From the NCBI RefSeq assembly GCF_014653575.1, contig NZ_BNAQ01000003.1:62001-126000 (forward strand): a DNA stretch of 64,000 nt, written 5' to 3'. Source of the stretch: Sphingomonas glacialis. GTDB lineage: Bacteria > Pseudomonadota > Alphaproteobacteria > Sphingomonadales > Sphingomonadaceae. The notes below the pieces were generated by a model. The model saw nothing but the letters and a program-made list of their open reading frames with translations. It did not search any database and was not told the DNA's origin. The position numbers were made by a program, and so were the translations under genes. This document shows, piece by piece, positions 27,210 through 36,768 of the stretch (position 1 is the stretch's first letter; the number at the start of each line of letters is the position of its first letter).

Positions 27210-27613
27210 CCTTGCGCGAAGTGACCGACGGCCCCGCGGTCGTCGCGTGCAACACGTGCCGCTTTTCCGCCGACGCCCGCGACGATGCCGCCGATGTGCG
27301 CGGCGGGGCGCGGCTGGTCGAGGCGTTGCGCGCGGTCCAGGCCGAGCCCGGCTATGACGGCGTCGCGGTGCAGGAAATGCCGTGCCTGTTCGCCTGCCAG
27401 GATTTCTGCACGGTGCATCTGCGCGCGCCGGGCAAGGTCGGCTATGTGCTCGGCCGCTTCGAGCCGAGCGCCGAGGCCGCGCGCGCGATCCTCGATTATG
27501 CGCTGCTCTATGCCGAGAGCGACGCGGGCCAGGTGCCCTATCGCAGCTGGCCCGCCGGGGTGAAGGGGCATTTCATCACGCGCACGCCGCCCGCCGGCTT
27601 CATCGTCGAATGA
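27206..27613 (+). CDS. DUF1636 metal-binding protein (ferredoxin-like)
   Basis: 135 residues with five conserved cysteines: CNTC near residue 15 and CLFACQDFC in the middle, followed by RAPGKVGYVLG. This is the pattern of DUF1636 (COG5469), related to thioredoxin-like [2Fe-2S] ferredoxins. Such proteins are repeatedly found in cobalamin gene clusters, but their job (electron carrier or cobalt handling) is not established. It overlaps its neighbours on both sides by 4 bases, so it is translated with the transporter-like gene and cobT. Confidence 0.85.
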   Translation: MTLREVTDGPAVVACNTCRFSADARDDAADVRGGARLVEALRAVQAEPGYDGVAVQEMPCLFACQDFCTVHLRAPGKVGYVLGRFEPSAEAARAILDYALLYAESDAGQVPYRSWPAGVKGHFITRTPPAGFIVE

Positions 27614-28623
27614 CCGGATTCGAGTCGGTCGCCGCGTTCGAGGCCGCGCTCGCCGCGCTGCCCGGGCCCGATCGTAGCGCGCAGGCCGAAGCCGCGGAGC
27701 GCCAAGGCCAGTTGACCAAGCCGCCCGGGTCGCTCGGGCGGCTCGAAGACCTCGCCGTGTTCGTTGCCGGGTGGCAGGGCCTCGGCGCGCCGCGGATCGC
27801 GCATGGGCGCGTCGCGGTGTTCGCGGGCAATCACGGAATCGTCGCGCACGGGGTCAGCGCGTTCCCGGCGGCAGTGACGGCGGAAATGGTCCGGAACTTC
27901 CGGAACGGCGGCGCTGCGATCAACGCGCTGGCCGCGGCGGCGGGGCTCGAACTGGTCGTCGTTCCGCTCGACCTCGACCGACCGACCGCCGACTTCACCC
28001 GCGCACCCGCAATGTCGGCCGACGAATGCCTCGCCGCGCTCAACGCCGGCGCGGCGGTGGTGCGCGACGACGTCGATCTGCTCGTGCTCGGCGAGATGGG
28101 GATCGGCAATTCGACCGCTGCCGCGGCGCTATGCGCGCGCAGCTTCGGCGGGGCGGCTGCCGACTGGGTCGGGCCCGGGACGGGGGTCGATGCCGCGGGC
28201 GTCGCGCGCAAGGTCGCGGTGGTCGAGGCCGCGCTCGCCTGTCATGCGGATGCCCCGACGACCGCGTTCGAGACGCTCCGCCGTGTCGGCGGGCGCGAGA
28301 TTGCGGCGATCGCCGGCGCGGTCGTCGCCGCGCGGCTGGCGGGCGTGGTGGTGGTGCTCGACGGGTTTATCTGCAGCGCAGCACTCGCGCCGATCGCTGC
28401 GGCGCATCCCACGATTACCGACCATTGCATCGCCGGGCATTGCTCGGCCGAGCCGGGGCATGCGCGCTTGCTCGCGCGGCTGGGGCTTACGCCGCTGCTC
28501 ACTCTGGGCATGCGGCTCGGCGAGGCGAGTGGTGCCGCCGTGGCCGCGGGCGTGATCCGCGCTGCACTTGCCGCGCATGCCGAGATGGCGACCTTTGCCG
28601 AAGCCGGCGTCTCGGGCGCGTGA
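27610..28623 (+). CDS. cobT: Nicotinate-nucleotide-dimethylbenzimidazole phosphoribosyltransferase
   Basis: 337 residues, normal for CobT, which makes alpha-ribazole phosphate from a lower-ligand base and nicotinate mononucleotide. Visible signatures are LTKPPGSLGRLEDLAV, AGNHGIVAHGVSAFP, LGEMGIGNSTAAAAL and GPGTGVDAAGVARK, with a C-terminal EMATFAEAGV. The ATG overlaps the DUF1636 stop. It provides the nucleotide loop that CobS joins to the corrin ring. Confidence 0.95.
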   Translation: MTGFESVAAFEAALAALPGPDRSAQAEAAERQGQLTKPPGSLGRLEDLAVFVAGWQGLGAPRIAHGRVAVFAGNHGIVAHGVSAFPAAVTAEMVRNFRNGGAAINALAAAAGLELVVVPLDLDRPTADFTRAPAMSADECLAALNAGAAVVRDDVDLLVLGEMGIGNSTAAAALCARSFGGAAADWVGPGTGVDAAGVARKVAVVEAALACHADAPTTAFETLRRVGGREIAAIAGAVVAARLAGVVVVLDGFICSAALAPIAAAHPTITDHCIAGHCSAEPGHARLLARLGLTPLLTLGMRLGEASGAAVAAGVIRAALAAHAEMATFAEAGVSGA

Positions 28624-29189
28624 GCGCGCCGGTCCTGCTCCACCTGCTGCGCCACGGCGCACCCGAGTTGACGGGCACGCTGCTCGGGCGGATCGACAGC
28701 GCGGTGACGGCGCAAGGCCTTGCAGACTGCGTGGGCCGGGCCGTCGGACTCGATGTCGCGACCGTCGTAAGCTCCGACCTGATCCGCGCGCGCGCCTGTG
28801 CGGAAACGATTGCGCGCGACCACGGGCTTGGCGTGACGGTCGACCCGCGCTGGCGCGAACTCGACTTCGGCGCGTGGGATGGGCACGCGCCCGCGACGAT
28901 CGACCCCGCCGCGCTCTCCGCCTTCTGGGATGATCCCGACGCCAATCCGCCGCCCGAAGGCGAGCGCTGGTCGAGCCTCGCCGCGCGCGTCGGCTCGGCG
29001 TGCCGCGACATCACCGTGCCGACCTTGGTGGTGACGCATGCCGGCGCGATGCGCGCCGCGCTCGCCACGCTGTGCGGGTTTTCGCAAGCGCAGACCTGGT
29101 CGATCGACCTTCCCTACGCCGCCCTGCTGTCGCTGCGGGTATGGCGCGAACCCAGCCTTGCCGCGCAGATCGTCGGACTGTCGGCATGA
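28620..29189 (+). CDS. cobC: Histidine phosphatase, probable alpha-ribazole phosphatase
   Basis: 189 residues of the phosphoglycerate-mutase-like family: catalytic LLRHGAPE near the N-terminus (R11, H12) and second histidine in LVVTHAGAMRA. A GTG start overlaps the cobT stop (GTGA). Between cobT and cobS the expected job is removing the phosphate from alpha-ribazole phosphate (CobC in Salmonella naming). The same symbol is used in alphaproteobacteria for the aminotransferase at 32252, so the two should not be confused. Confidence 0.88.
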   Translation: MSAPVLLHLLRHGAPELTGTLLGRIDSAVTAQGLADCVGRAVGLDVATVVSSDLIRARACAETIARDHGLGVTVDPRWRELDFGAWDGHAPATIDPAALSAFWDDPDANPPPEGERWSSLAARVGSACRDITVPTLVVTHAGAMRAALATLCGFSQAQTWSIDLPYAALLSLRVWREPSLAAQIVGLSA

Positions 29190-29899
29190 AGCGGCTGATC
29201 GTCGCATTCGGTTTCCTGACTCGCCTGCCGGTGCCGCAGGTCTCCGCCGACGGAAACGATTTTGCCGCGGCGATCCGCGCTTATCCGATCGTAGGACTGG
29301 CGATCGGCGGGCTCGTCGCGGCGAGCGGCTGGGCGGGAAGCCAGATCGATCCGTGGGTCGGCGCGCTCGCCGCGCTGGTCGCTTGGGTGGCGGTGACCGG
29401 CGCGCTGCATCTCGATGGGCTTGGCGATCTCGCGGATGGGCTCGGCGCCGCGCATCGCGACCGGACGCGGCTGCTCGCGGTGATGGCCGATCCGCATATC
29501 GGGAGCTTCGGGGTCGTCACGATCGGGCTGCAGCTGCTTGCCAAGCTCGTCCTGCTCCATGCGCTCGCGGGCATCGCGTGGTGGCCCGTGATCTTCGTGC
29601 CGTTTGCGGCGCGGATCGGGCCGCTTGCCTGGGCGCGCTGGCTGCCGCCGCTGCGTGATGGGCTCGGCGCGCGCGTCGCCACCGCAGTGCGATCGCGCGA
29701 TCTGATCGGCTGGGCGCTCGTGCTTGGCGCCACGGCGGTCGCGCTCCCCGCTGTGCTCGTCACGCCAGTCCTGATCCTCGGTTTCGGCCTGTGGCTGCGC
29801 TGGCGCGTCGGCGGGGTGAGTGGCGATTGCCACGGCGCGGGGATCGAGCTGGTCGAAACCGGGCTATTGCTCGCGATCGTCGCGTGCGGTCTTCGATAG
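29186..29899 (+). CDS. cobS: Adenosylcobinamide-GDP ribazoletransferase
   Basis: 237 residues, a polytopic inner-membrane enzyme with the family motif [16 protein letters not shown] and a C-terminal [12 protein letters not shown]. It joins AdoCbi-GDP to alpha-ribazole to finish cobalamin. The ATG overlaps the phosphatase stop. The last 36 bases overlap the convergent cobQ gene on the other strand, so the two B12 transcripts are complementary at their ends. Confidence 0.95.
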   Translation: MKRLIVAFGFLTRLPVPQVSADGNDFAAAIRAYPIVGLAIGGLVAASGWAGSQIDPWVGALAALVAWVAVTGALHLDGLGDLADGLGAAHRDRTRLLAVMADPHIGSFGVVTIGLQLLAKLVLLHALAGIAWWPVIFVPFAARIGPLAWARWLPPLRDGLGARVATAVRSRDLIGWALVLGATAVALPAVLVTPVLILGFGLWLRWRVGGVSGDCHGAGIELVETGLLLAIVACGLR

Positions 29900-31333
29900 C
29901 GCGATCAGCGCGTCGATATCGACATGGCGTTCGAGTGTCGCGGCGATCGCATCGAGCGCGGCATCGATCGACGCGCGGTGATCGGGCCCGGCACCGTCGA
30001 CACCGATCCGCGCGAGCCACGCCGCGCGCTGGCGCGCATCGCCGAGCAAGCCGTGGACATAGCTGCCGCACACCAGCCCGTCGGCGCTCATCGCCCCCTC
30101 GGCGCGGCCATCGCCGAACTGGCCGACAGGCCGAGCGGTATCGGGGCCGGTGGTGCGCCCCATATGGATCTCATAGCCATCGAACGCCGCGCCGAGCGCC
30201 GTGCCGCTGACGGCGCCGACGGTCTTGGCGCGCCCGATCTCGGTCTCGACGTCGAGCAGGCCGAGCCCCGGCACCGCGCCGACCGGCCCCTCGATCCCAT
30301 GCGGATCGGATACGACGCGCCCAAGCATCTGATACCCGCCGCACAGCCCGAGCACCGGGCGCCCGCGCCGATGGTGCGCGAGGATATCGATGTCCCACCC
30401 TTGCGCGCGGAGGAACGCAAGGTCGGCGATCGTCGCCTTCGATCCGGCGAGCACGATCAGCGCCGCATCGGGAATCGGCTGACCGGGCGGCACCATCACC
30501 AGTTCAACATCGGGCTCGAGCCGCAACGGATCGAGATCGTCGAAATTGGCGATGCGCGCGGTGATCGGACACGCGATGACGACGCGCCCGTCGCCACCGA
30601 CGCTGCGGCGTTCGAGCACGACCGCATCCTCGCTCGGCAACCGCACCGCTTCAGGCAGCCACGGCACCACGCCGAACCCGCGCCAGCCGCTGCGCACCTC
30701 GATCGCGCGATAGCCGTCGTCGAACAGCGCGGGATCGCCGCGAAACTTGTTGACCAGGAAACCGTGGATCATCGCCGCGTCGGCGGGATCGATCACCGCG
30801 CGCGTACCCACCAGCGAGGCGATCACCCCGCCGCGATCGATATCGCCGACCAGCACCACCGGCACCCCCGCCGCGCGCGCGAACCCCATATTGGCGATGT
30901 CGCCGCTGCGCAGGTTGATCTCGGCGGGGCTCCCGGCGCCTTCGATCACGATGATATCGGCCTGCGCGCGCAAGCGGTGATAGCTGGCGAGCACGTCGTC
31001 GAGCAAACCGGCACGCCCCTCGCGCCAGTTCGCCGAGCCGAGCGTCCCGCGCACGCGCCCGTGAACGATGACTTGCGAGGTGCGGTCGCCCTGCGGCTTG
31101 AGCAGCACCGGGTTCATGTCGACATGCGGCGCGACGCGCGCAGCGAACGCCTGCGTCGCCTGCGCGCGGCCGATCTCGCCGCCAGCGGCGGTGACCGCGG
31201 CATTGTTCGACATGTTCTGCGGCTTGAACGGCCGGACGACGAGCCCGCGATTGGCGAGCGCGCGACACAGGCCGGCGACCAGCACCGACTTGCCGACGTC
31301 CGACCCCGTCCCCTGCAGCATCACAGCACCCAT
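29864..31333 (-). CDS. cobQ: Cobyric acid synthase
   Basis: 489 residues, usual for CobQ. The N-terminal ATP-dependent synthetase domain starts with [11 protein letters not shown] and [15 protein letters not shown]. The C-terminal class I glutamine amidotransferase domain has [12 protein letters not shown] with the nucleophile Cys and a late SYVHGLL histidine. It amidates cobyrinate a,c-diamide at four positions. The start at 31333 overlaps cobD by 13 bases; a second Met four residues later is possible. Confidence 0.95.
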   Translation of the reverse strand: MGAVMLQGTGSDVGKSVLVAGLCRALANRGLVVRPFKPQNMSNNAAVTAAGGEIGRAQATQAFAARVAPHVDMNPVLLKPQGDRTSQVIVHGRVRGTLGSANWREGRAGLLDDVLASYHRLRAQADIIVIEGAGSPAEINLRSGDIANMGFARAAGVPVVLVGDIDRGGVIASLVGTRAVIDPADAAMIHGFLVNKFRGDPALFDDGYRAIEVRSGWRGFGVVPWLPEAVRLPSEDAVVLERRSVGGDGRVVIACPITARIANFDDLDPLRLEPDVELVMVPPGQPIPDAALIVLAGSKATIADLAFLRAQGWDIDILAHHRRGRPVLGLCGGYQMLGRVVSDPHGIEGPVGAVPGLGLLDVETEIGRAKTVGAVSGTALGAAFDGYEIHMGRTTGPDTARPVGQFGDGRAEGAMSADGLVCGSYVHGLLGDARQRAAWLARIGVDGAGPDHRASIDAALDAIAATLERHVDIDALIALSKTARDDREQ

Positions 31334-32262
31334 GCGATGCCCCCTGCCACGATCCACAGCAATGCGCACCCCCGCCGATAGACGCCGAGCGCGCGACGGA
31401 TCTCGCGCGCGCCGATCACCACGGCGCCAGTCCCGATCCACGGCTTTTCGGCGACCACGCCATCATAGGCGATCGGCCCGGCGAGCCGGACGTCAAGCAC
31501 CCCCGCCATCGCCGCCTCGGGCCAGCCGGCGTTGGGCGAGGCGTGCTTCCACGCATCGCGCCACAGCGTCGCCCAGCCGCCCCCGCCGACCGCGCAGAGG
31601 ATCATTCCGGCGAGGCGCGCGGGCACCAAGTTCGCCACGTCATCGCTCCGCGCCGCCGCCCAGCCGAACATCCGCCAGCGCGGCTCACGGTGGCCGATCA
31701 TGCTGTCGGCGGTGTTGAGCGCCTTGTAGATCCACAGCCCCGGCAGTCCCCCCAGCAGCAGCCAGAAGAACGGCGCGACGACGCCGTCGCAGAAGCTTTC
31801 GGCGAGACTCTCGATCGCGGCGCGCGCGACGCCGGCTTCGTCGAGCGCGGCGGTGTCGCGCCCGACGATCATCGCCACCGCACGCCGCGCCGCAGGAAGA
31901 TCGCCCGCCTCGAGCGCCGCCGCGACGGGACGGACGTGATCGTCGAGGCTGCGCTGCGCCAGCCCCGGCCAGGCAAGCACCGCGATCCCGATCCATGCCC
32001 AACCGCCTAGCAGCGCCCGCAGCGCCAGCGTCGTTCCCCAGGTGATGGCGCCGACGCTGCCGACCAGCAGCAGCACCGTCAAAATCCCGCCAATCCACCG
32101 CGCCCGCGGCGTCCGCGTTGCACCATTCCAGCGGGCCTCGCACACCGCGATCAGCCGCGCGCACCACCCGACCGGATGGCCGATCCGCGCATACAGCCCG
32201 CCCGGCCAGCCGAGCACCGCGTCGAGCGCGAGCGCGCCGAGCGCGATGGGCTCAACCACCAC
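31321..32262 (-). CDS. cobD: Adenosylcobinamide-phosphate synthase
   Basis: About 313 residues with four or five membrane segments, matching CbiB/CobD (N-terminal [11 protein letters not shown] and RIGHPVGW; central [19 protein letters not shown] and [12 protein letters not shown]). It attaches aminopropanol phosphate to cobyric acid in the inner membrane. Two adjacent GTG codons (32262, 32259) can start it; either overlaps the aminotransferase stop. Called cbiB in enteric naming. Confidence 0.92.
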   Translation of the reverse strand: MVVEPIALGALALDAVLGWPGGLYARIGHPVGWCARLIAVCEARWNGATRTPRARWIGGILTVLLLVGSVGAITWGTTLALRALLGGWAWIGIAVLAWPGLAQRSLDDHVRPVAAALEAGDLPAARRAVAMIVGRDTAALDEAGVARAAIESLAESFCDGVVAPFFWLLLGGLPGLWIYKALNTADSMIGHREPRWRMFGWAAARSDDVANLVPARLAGMILCAVGGGGWATLWRDAWKHASPNAGWPEAAMAGVLDVRLAGPIAYDGVVAEKPWIGTGAVVIGAREIRRALGVYRRGCALLWIVAGGIAWVL

Positions 32263-33238
32263 CCAGCGCCCGATCGAGCCTTGCCAAGGCAGCCGCGCTC
32301 CCCGGCAAACCGATCCGCAGCCAGCCGGGGGCATAATCGAAGGGCCGCGTCAGAATCCCCGCCGTCGCGAGCCGCTCAAACACCACCGCAGCATCATGCG
32401 TCTCAACTAACCGGAACAGTGGGCAATCCCCCCGCGGCGCGAGGCCGTGCCTGCGCAACACCTGGTCGAGCGCAGCAGCAGCTGCAGCAAGATCGATCCG
32501 CATCGCCGCGCGCCACTGCGTATCGCGATATGCGCCGATGCCGAGCTCGATCGCAGCCGATGAAACCGGCCAGCTTCCGAGCCGCTCGCGATACCCCGCA
32601 ACGATCGCCTCGGCCCCGCAAACGAAGCCGAGCCGCACCCCGGCGAGACCGTAGAATTTCCCGAACGAGCGAAACACCAGCACGCGGTCGTCGTCGCGCA
32701 GCAGCGGCAGCACGCTCGCACCAGCGACACAATCGGCGAACGCTTCGTCGATCACCAGCCAGCCGCCATCCGCAGTGCGCGAGCGAGCAAGGTCGAGCAG
32801 CGTTTCGGGCGCGATCACCCGCCCGTCGGGATTGTTGGGGTTGGCCAGCAACGCGCTGCGCCATTCCGCGCCGGCCAGCGCCTCGCTCTTAACCGGCGTG
32901 GCATCGGGCAAAGCGGCAAAGTGCGAGCCATAGCTCGGCGCAACGACACAGGCCGGCCCCGGCAACCCCATCGTCGCGAGCAAGCGCAGCCCGATCTCGC
33001 TCCCCGGCAGCGCGGCGATCGCCCCGCACGTCATGCCGAACGCCGCTGCCGCCGCATCCTCGAGCGCTGCCAGCCGGCTCGGCGAGGGCAGCACGCGCGG
33101 ATCGGCCAGCGTCAACGCCGCAGGATCATAGCCGTTCGGATTGATCCCGGTCGACAGATCGAGCCACGGCAAGGGCGCCGCCGGATAGCGCAGCGCCGCG
33201 GCATCGATGCGGCCGCCATGGATCGTCAATACGGACAC
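32252..33238 (-). CDS. cobC: PLP aminotransferase-fold threonine-phosphate decarboxylase
   Basis: 328 residues of the class I/II aminotransferase fold. The PLP lysine lies in VFRSFGKFYGLAGVRLGF, with LLANPNNPDGRV and WLVIDEAF before it. In alphaproteobacteria this protein is CobC (CobD in Salmonella) and makes aminopropanol phosphate from L-threonine phosphate for the adjacent synthase. A GTG start at 33238 is taken because IHGGRIDAA soon after it is the usual N-terminus. It is divergent from cobU across 82 bases, which are too short to hold a second riboswitch. Confidence 0.9.
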   Translation of the reverse strand: MSVLTIHGGRIDAAALRYPAAPLPWLDLSTGINPNGYDPAALTLADPRVLPSPSRLAALEDAAAAAFGMTCGAIAALPGSEIGLRLLATMGLPGPACVVAPSYGSHFAALPDATPVKSEALAGAEWRSALLANPNNPDGRVIAPETLLDLARSRTADGGWLVIDEAFADCVAGASVLPLLRDDDRVLVFRSFGKFYGLAGVRLGFVCGAEAIVAGYRERLGSWPVSSAAIELGIGAYRDTQWRAAMRIDLAAAAAALDQVLRRHGLAPRGDCPLFRLVETHDAAVVFERLATAGILTRPFDYAPGWLRIGLPGSAAALARLDRALGGG

Positions 33239-33320
33239 GGCTCTAGCTCTCGACTTGCGGCATGCCGGGTGCCATCGCCAATCCGCTTGCCGCGCGCAAG
33301 CCGCGATAAGGACGCTGCCG

Positions 33321-33842
33321 ATGCCGACCTTTACCAAAAGCCTGTTGGTGCTCGGCGGCGCGCGTTCGGGCAAGAGCCGCCATGCGCAGGCGATTGCCGA
33401 GGCGAGCGGCGGCGACCTCGTCTTCATCGCGACGGCGCAAGCCTTTGACGGCGAGATGACCGACCGCATCGCGCGCCACCGCGCCGACCGCGACGCGCGC
33501 TGGCGTACGCTCGAGGCGCCGCTCGATCTCGCCGAGGCGATTGCGGCGGAGGACCGGCCGGGCGCGACGATCCTCGTCGATTGCCTGACGCTGTGGGCGT
33601 CGAACCTGCTCCTCGCCGACGCCGATACCGATGCCGCGGCGCAAACGCTTGTCGCGACACTCGCGCGGGCCAGCGCGCGAATCGTGTTGGTCTCGAACGA
33701 AGTCGGCTTCGGCATCGTCCCCGACAACGCGCTCGCCCGCCGCTTCCGCGACGTGGCGGGGCTGCTCAACCAGCGCGTCGCGGCGGTGGTGAGCGAGGTC
33801 GATTTCGTGATCGCCGGGCTACCGCAACGGCTCAAGGGCTAG
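33321..33842 (+). CDS. cobU: Adenosylcobinamide kinase / GTP:adenosylcobinamide-phosphate guanylyltransferase
   Basis: 173 residues with P-loop GGARSGKS (12-19), then FIATAQAFDGEM, RIARHRADRDARW (guanylylation site region with His) and LVDCLTLWASNLL. All are typical of CobU/CobP. It phosphorylates adenosylcobinamide and adds GMP. AAGGA precedes the ATG by about 9 bases. It is a single gene convergent with the sensor kinase, 13 bases away. Confidence 0.94.
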   Translation: MPTFTKSLLVLGGARSGKSRHAQAIAEASGGDLVFIATAQAFDGEMTDRIARHRADRDARWRTLEAPLDLAEAIAAEDRPGATILVDCLTLWASNLLLADADTDAAAQTLVATLARASARIVLVSNEVGFGIVPDNALARRFRDVAGLLNQRVAAVVSEVDFVIAGLPQRLKG

Positions 33843-33855
33843 CGCGTCGGCGCGG

Positions 33856-36768
33856 TTACGTGCCGTTCCCGACCGCGCCCTCGCCCCCCGTCCCGAGCAA
33901 GTCGCGGATCCGCGCGCTCATTACGTCCATCGGAAACGGCTTGGTCAGGATGTGCATCCCGGGATCGAGATGGCCATTCCCGATCACCGCATTCTCGGCA
34001 TAGCCGGTGATGAACAGGATCTTGAGATCGGGCCGCTTCTGCCGCGCCGCATCGGCGAGCTGACGCCCGTTCATCCCCTTGGGCAGCCCGACATCGGTGA
34101 TCAACAAATCGATCCGCACGGGTGAATCGAGGATCGCGAGCCCCGCCGGACCATCGGCCGCCTCGAGATAGTTGCAGCCGATATCGGCGAGCAAATCGGT
34201 CACCAGCATCCGCACGGCATCCTCGTCATCGACGACGAGGACGGTCTCGCCACTCGCCAGCGGCAAGGTCGCTTCGGTCGGCATCGCCACTTCGTCGATC
34301 GCGTGCTGGCCGACGACGCGCGGGAAATAGAGGCACATCGTCGTGCCTTGCCCGAGCTCGGAATAGATCCGCACTTGCCCGCCCGACTGGCGGACGAAGC
34401 CGTAGATCATCGAGAGGCCCAGCCCAGTCCCCTCACCGAGCGGCTTGGTGGTGAAGAACGGGTCGAATGCGCGCTCGATCGTCTCGGCGCTCATCCCCGA
34501 ACCGGTATCGGTGACGCACAGCGAGACATATTGGCCCGGTGGCAATTGCCGCTCGGCAGCCGCTTTCTCGTCGAGCCATTTGTTTGCGGTCTCGATCGTG
34601 ATCCGCCCACCTTCGGGCATCGCGTCGCGCGCGTTGATGCACAGATTGAGCACTGCGTTCTCGAGCTGGTTGGGATCGATCAACGCGGTCCACAATCCGC
34701 CCGCGCCGACGACTTCGAGCTCGATCGTCGGCCCGACCGAGCGGCGCAGCAGATCGTCGAGGCTGACGATCAGCCGATTGATGTCGGTCGGCCGCGGATC
34801 GAGCGTCTGGCGGCGCGAGAAAGCGAGCAAGCGGTGCGTCAGCGCCGCCGCGCGCTTGGCCGCCTGCTGCGCTGCCTCGACATAGCGCTCGACATCGCCG
34901 GACCGGCCCTGGCGCACGCGGATCTGCATCAACTCGAGGCTCCCCGAGATTGCGGTCAGCAAATTGTTGAAATCATGCGCGATGCCGCCGGTCAGCTGCC
35001 CGACCGCCTCCATCTTCTGCGCTTGCCGCAATTGCGCCTGCGCCGCCTCGAGCTCGAGCCGCGCTTCCTTCTCGGCGGTAACGTGGCGCCCGCTGGCATA
35101 GATCAGCCCGTCGCCCGACGACGCCACCCACGACACCCAGCGATAGCTGCCATCGCGGTGGCGGATGCGGTTCTCGAACTGGCGCAAGGGTTCTACCTGC
35201 GCCTGGCGATACGCGGCTTGCGAGGCGAGCGCATCGTCGGGATGGACGAAGTCGTCATAGGCTCGCCCTTCCATCTCGCGCGGATACCAGCCGAGGATTT
35301 CGGTCCAGGCGGGATTGACCGCGACGAACCGCCCATGCGTGTCGATCACGCCGAGCAGGTCCTGCGAATTCTGCCAGGTGCGGTCGCGCTCGCGCGTTCG
35401 CACTTCGACCTCGCGCTCGAGCGAATCCGCGAGGTCCGCAAGCGCCGTCTCGGCATTGCGGCGTTCGATCGCCGATTGCGTGCGGTTCGCCACATCGCGG
35501 ATGAATGCGATGTCCTCGGCCGACCAGGGGCGGACCTCGGCATGGTTGAGATAGAGTAAGGCGACGAACTGGCCGTTGTCGACGATCGGCATGTTAATGA
35601 ACGCGCGCGCCGAAATCGCCTCGAGCGCGCTCGCGCCGTCGGCGGTGCGCGGGTCGAGCCGGGCGTCGGCGATCGCCGCGGTATCGCCGCGCTTGAGATC
35701 CTCGATATACGATCCGTAGTCCCGGAAATGGAGCGTGCCGGCGAGGCTCTCGATCCCGGGCATGTTCCAGTCGCGCTTGACGGTGATCGTCTCGCGCACC
35801 GGGTCGATCGTGCCGTACCCGGCGCGGCTTACCCCCATCGTCTCGCCGAGGATGCGCGCGGCGAGGAACGACATCTTGTCGGCATCGGTCATATGCCGCA
35901 ACGCGTCGCCGAGTTCGAGCAGCGCTCGCTGGCGCAGTTCGTCCTGCCGCCGCTCAGTGATCTCGTGCGACACCCCGACCAGTCGCACGATCGAGCCCGA
36001 CGGATCGCGTTCGACGCGGCCGTTGATCTGTACCCAGTGAAGCGACGCATCGCGCCACAGGCAGCGCGCTTCGAGATCGAAATCGACCCCCATCGCGACC
36101 GACTCCGCGAGCGCGTCCTCGAGCAGTGCGCGATCCTTCGGATGGACGGTGTCGATAAGGTCTTCGAAATCGAAGCGATCGTCGGCCCCGCGCCCGAAAT
36201 GCGCCTTGCTTTCGGGCGCGGCGCTGAGCGTTCGCGCCGGCATCGCCAGCGTCCAGGTCCCGAGCCCGCCCGCCGACAGCGCGAGCTTGAGGCTCGCTTG
36301 CCCGTCATTGATTTCCTCGAGCCGCGCGCGCGCTTGATATTGCCGGATGCGCGCACGCGACGCGGCCTTGGCGAGGCTGACGAGCGTCGTCGGATGAAAT
36401 GGCCGTTCGAGAAAGGTGACGTTACCGAGCGTCTCGAGCAACCGCACCGCACCCGGATTGCGCTCGAGCCCGCCGCCACGCTCGGTCAACAGGATGAACG
36501 GAAAGTCCGACCATTCCTGCTGATCGGCCAGGAATGCGGCAAGCTCGCGCAGATCGGCGTTGCGCAGCGCCTCCTCGGTGATGATTGCAAAGCCCGCGCC
36601 GCGTCGCAGCGCCGCCACCAACGCCGCAAGGTCGGGCACCGTCTCGGCGACGAGCCCCGCCTCCGCCAGCATCGCTCGCGCGATCGCACCATCGCGACCA
36701 CGCGGCGCAAGCACAACGGCACCTTCTGCAAACGTACGGTTCAACGGTCGTTCAAGCCTTCGTGCCAA
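33856..36768 (-). CDS. Hybrid sensor histidine kinase (pseudo-receiver, PAS, GAF, PAS, HisKA, HATPase, receiver)
   Basis: 970 residues, no membrane segment. In order: a receiver-like N-terminus without an acceptor Asp (about 10-135, ending FLERPFHPTTL), a PAS domain (about 160-275), a GAF domain (about 285-435), a coiled stretch, a second PAS (about 465-570), the dimerisation domain with H598 in GGIAHDFNNLLTAI, an ATPase domain (N712 in NLCINARDAMP, GTGLGLS 780-786), and a C-terminal receiver with D892 and K943. It starts inside the last 17 bases of the KaiC-like gene, so they are co-translated. The signal is unknown; GAF and PAS suggest a small ligand, light or redox. Confidence 0.9.
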   Translation of the reverse strand: MARRLERPLNRTFAEGAVVLAPRGRDGAIARAMLAEAGLVAETVPDLAALVAALRRGAGFAIITEEALRNADLRELAAFLADQQEWSDFPFILLTERGGGLERNPGAVRLLETLGNVTFLERPFHPTTLVSLAKAASRARIRQYQARARLEEINDGQASLKLALSAGGLGTWTLAMPARTLSAAPESKAHFGRGADDRFDFEDLIDTVHPKDRALLEDALAESVAMGVDFDLEARCLWRDASLHWVQINGRVERDPSGSIVRLVGVSHEITERRQDELRQRALLELGDALRHMTDADKMSFLAARILGETMGVSRAGYGTIDPVRETITVKRDWNMPGIESLAGTLHFRDYGSYIEDLKRGDTAAIADARLDPRTADGASALEAISARAFINMPIVDNGQFVALLYLNHAEVRPWSAEDIAFIRDVANRTQSAIERRNAETALADLADSLEREVEVRTRERDRTWQNSQDLLGVIDTHGRFVAVNPAWTEILGWYPREMEGRAYDDFVHPDDALASQAAYRQAQVEPLRQFENRIRHRDGSYRWVSWVASSGDGLIYASGRHVTAEKEARLELEAAQAQLRQAQKMEAVGQLTGGIAHDFNNLLTAISGSLELMQIRVRQGRSGDVERYVEAAQQAAKRAAALTHRLLAFSRRQTLDPRPTDINRLIVSLDDLLRRSVGPTIELEVVGAGGLWTALIDPNQLENAVLNLCINARDAMPEGGRITIETANKWLDEKAAAERQLPPGQYVSLCVTDTGSGMSAETIERAFDPFFTTKPLGEGTGLGLSMIYGFVRQSGGQVRIYSELGQGTTMCLYFPRVVGQHAIDEVAMPTEATLPLASGETVLVVDDEDAVRMLVTDLLADIGCNYLEAADGPAGLAILDSPVRIDLLITDVGLPKGMNGRQLADAARQKRPDLKILFITGYAENAVIGNGHLDPGMHILTKPFPMDVMSARIRDLLGTGGEGAVGNGT

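Noticed and set aside
33239..33320. Possible second cobalamin riboswitch before cobC or cobU
   Set aside because: The gap is only 82 bases and lacks a B12 box or the conserved core; too short to hold the element.
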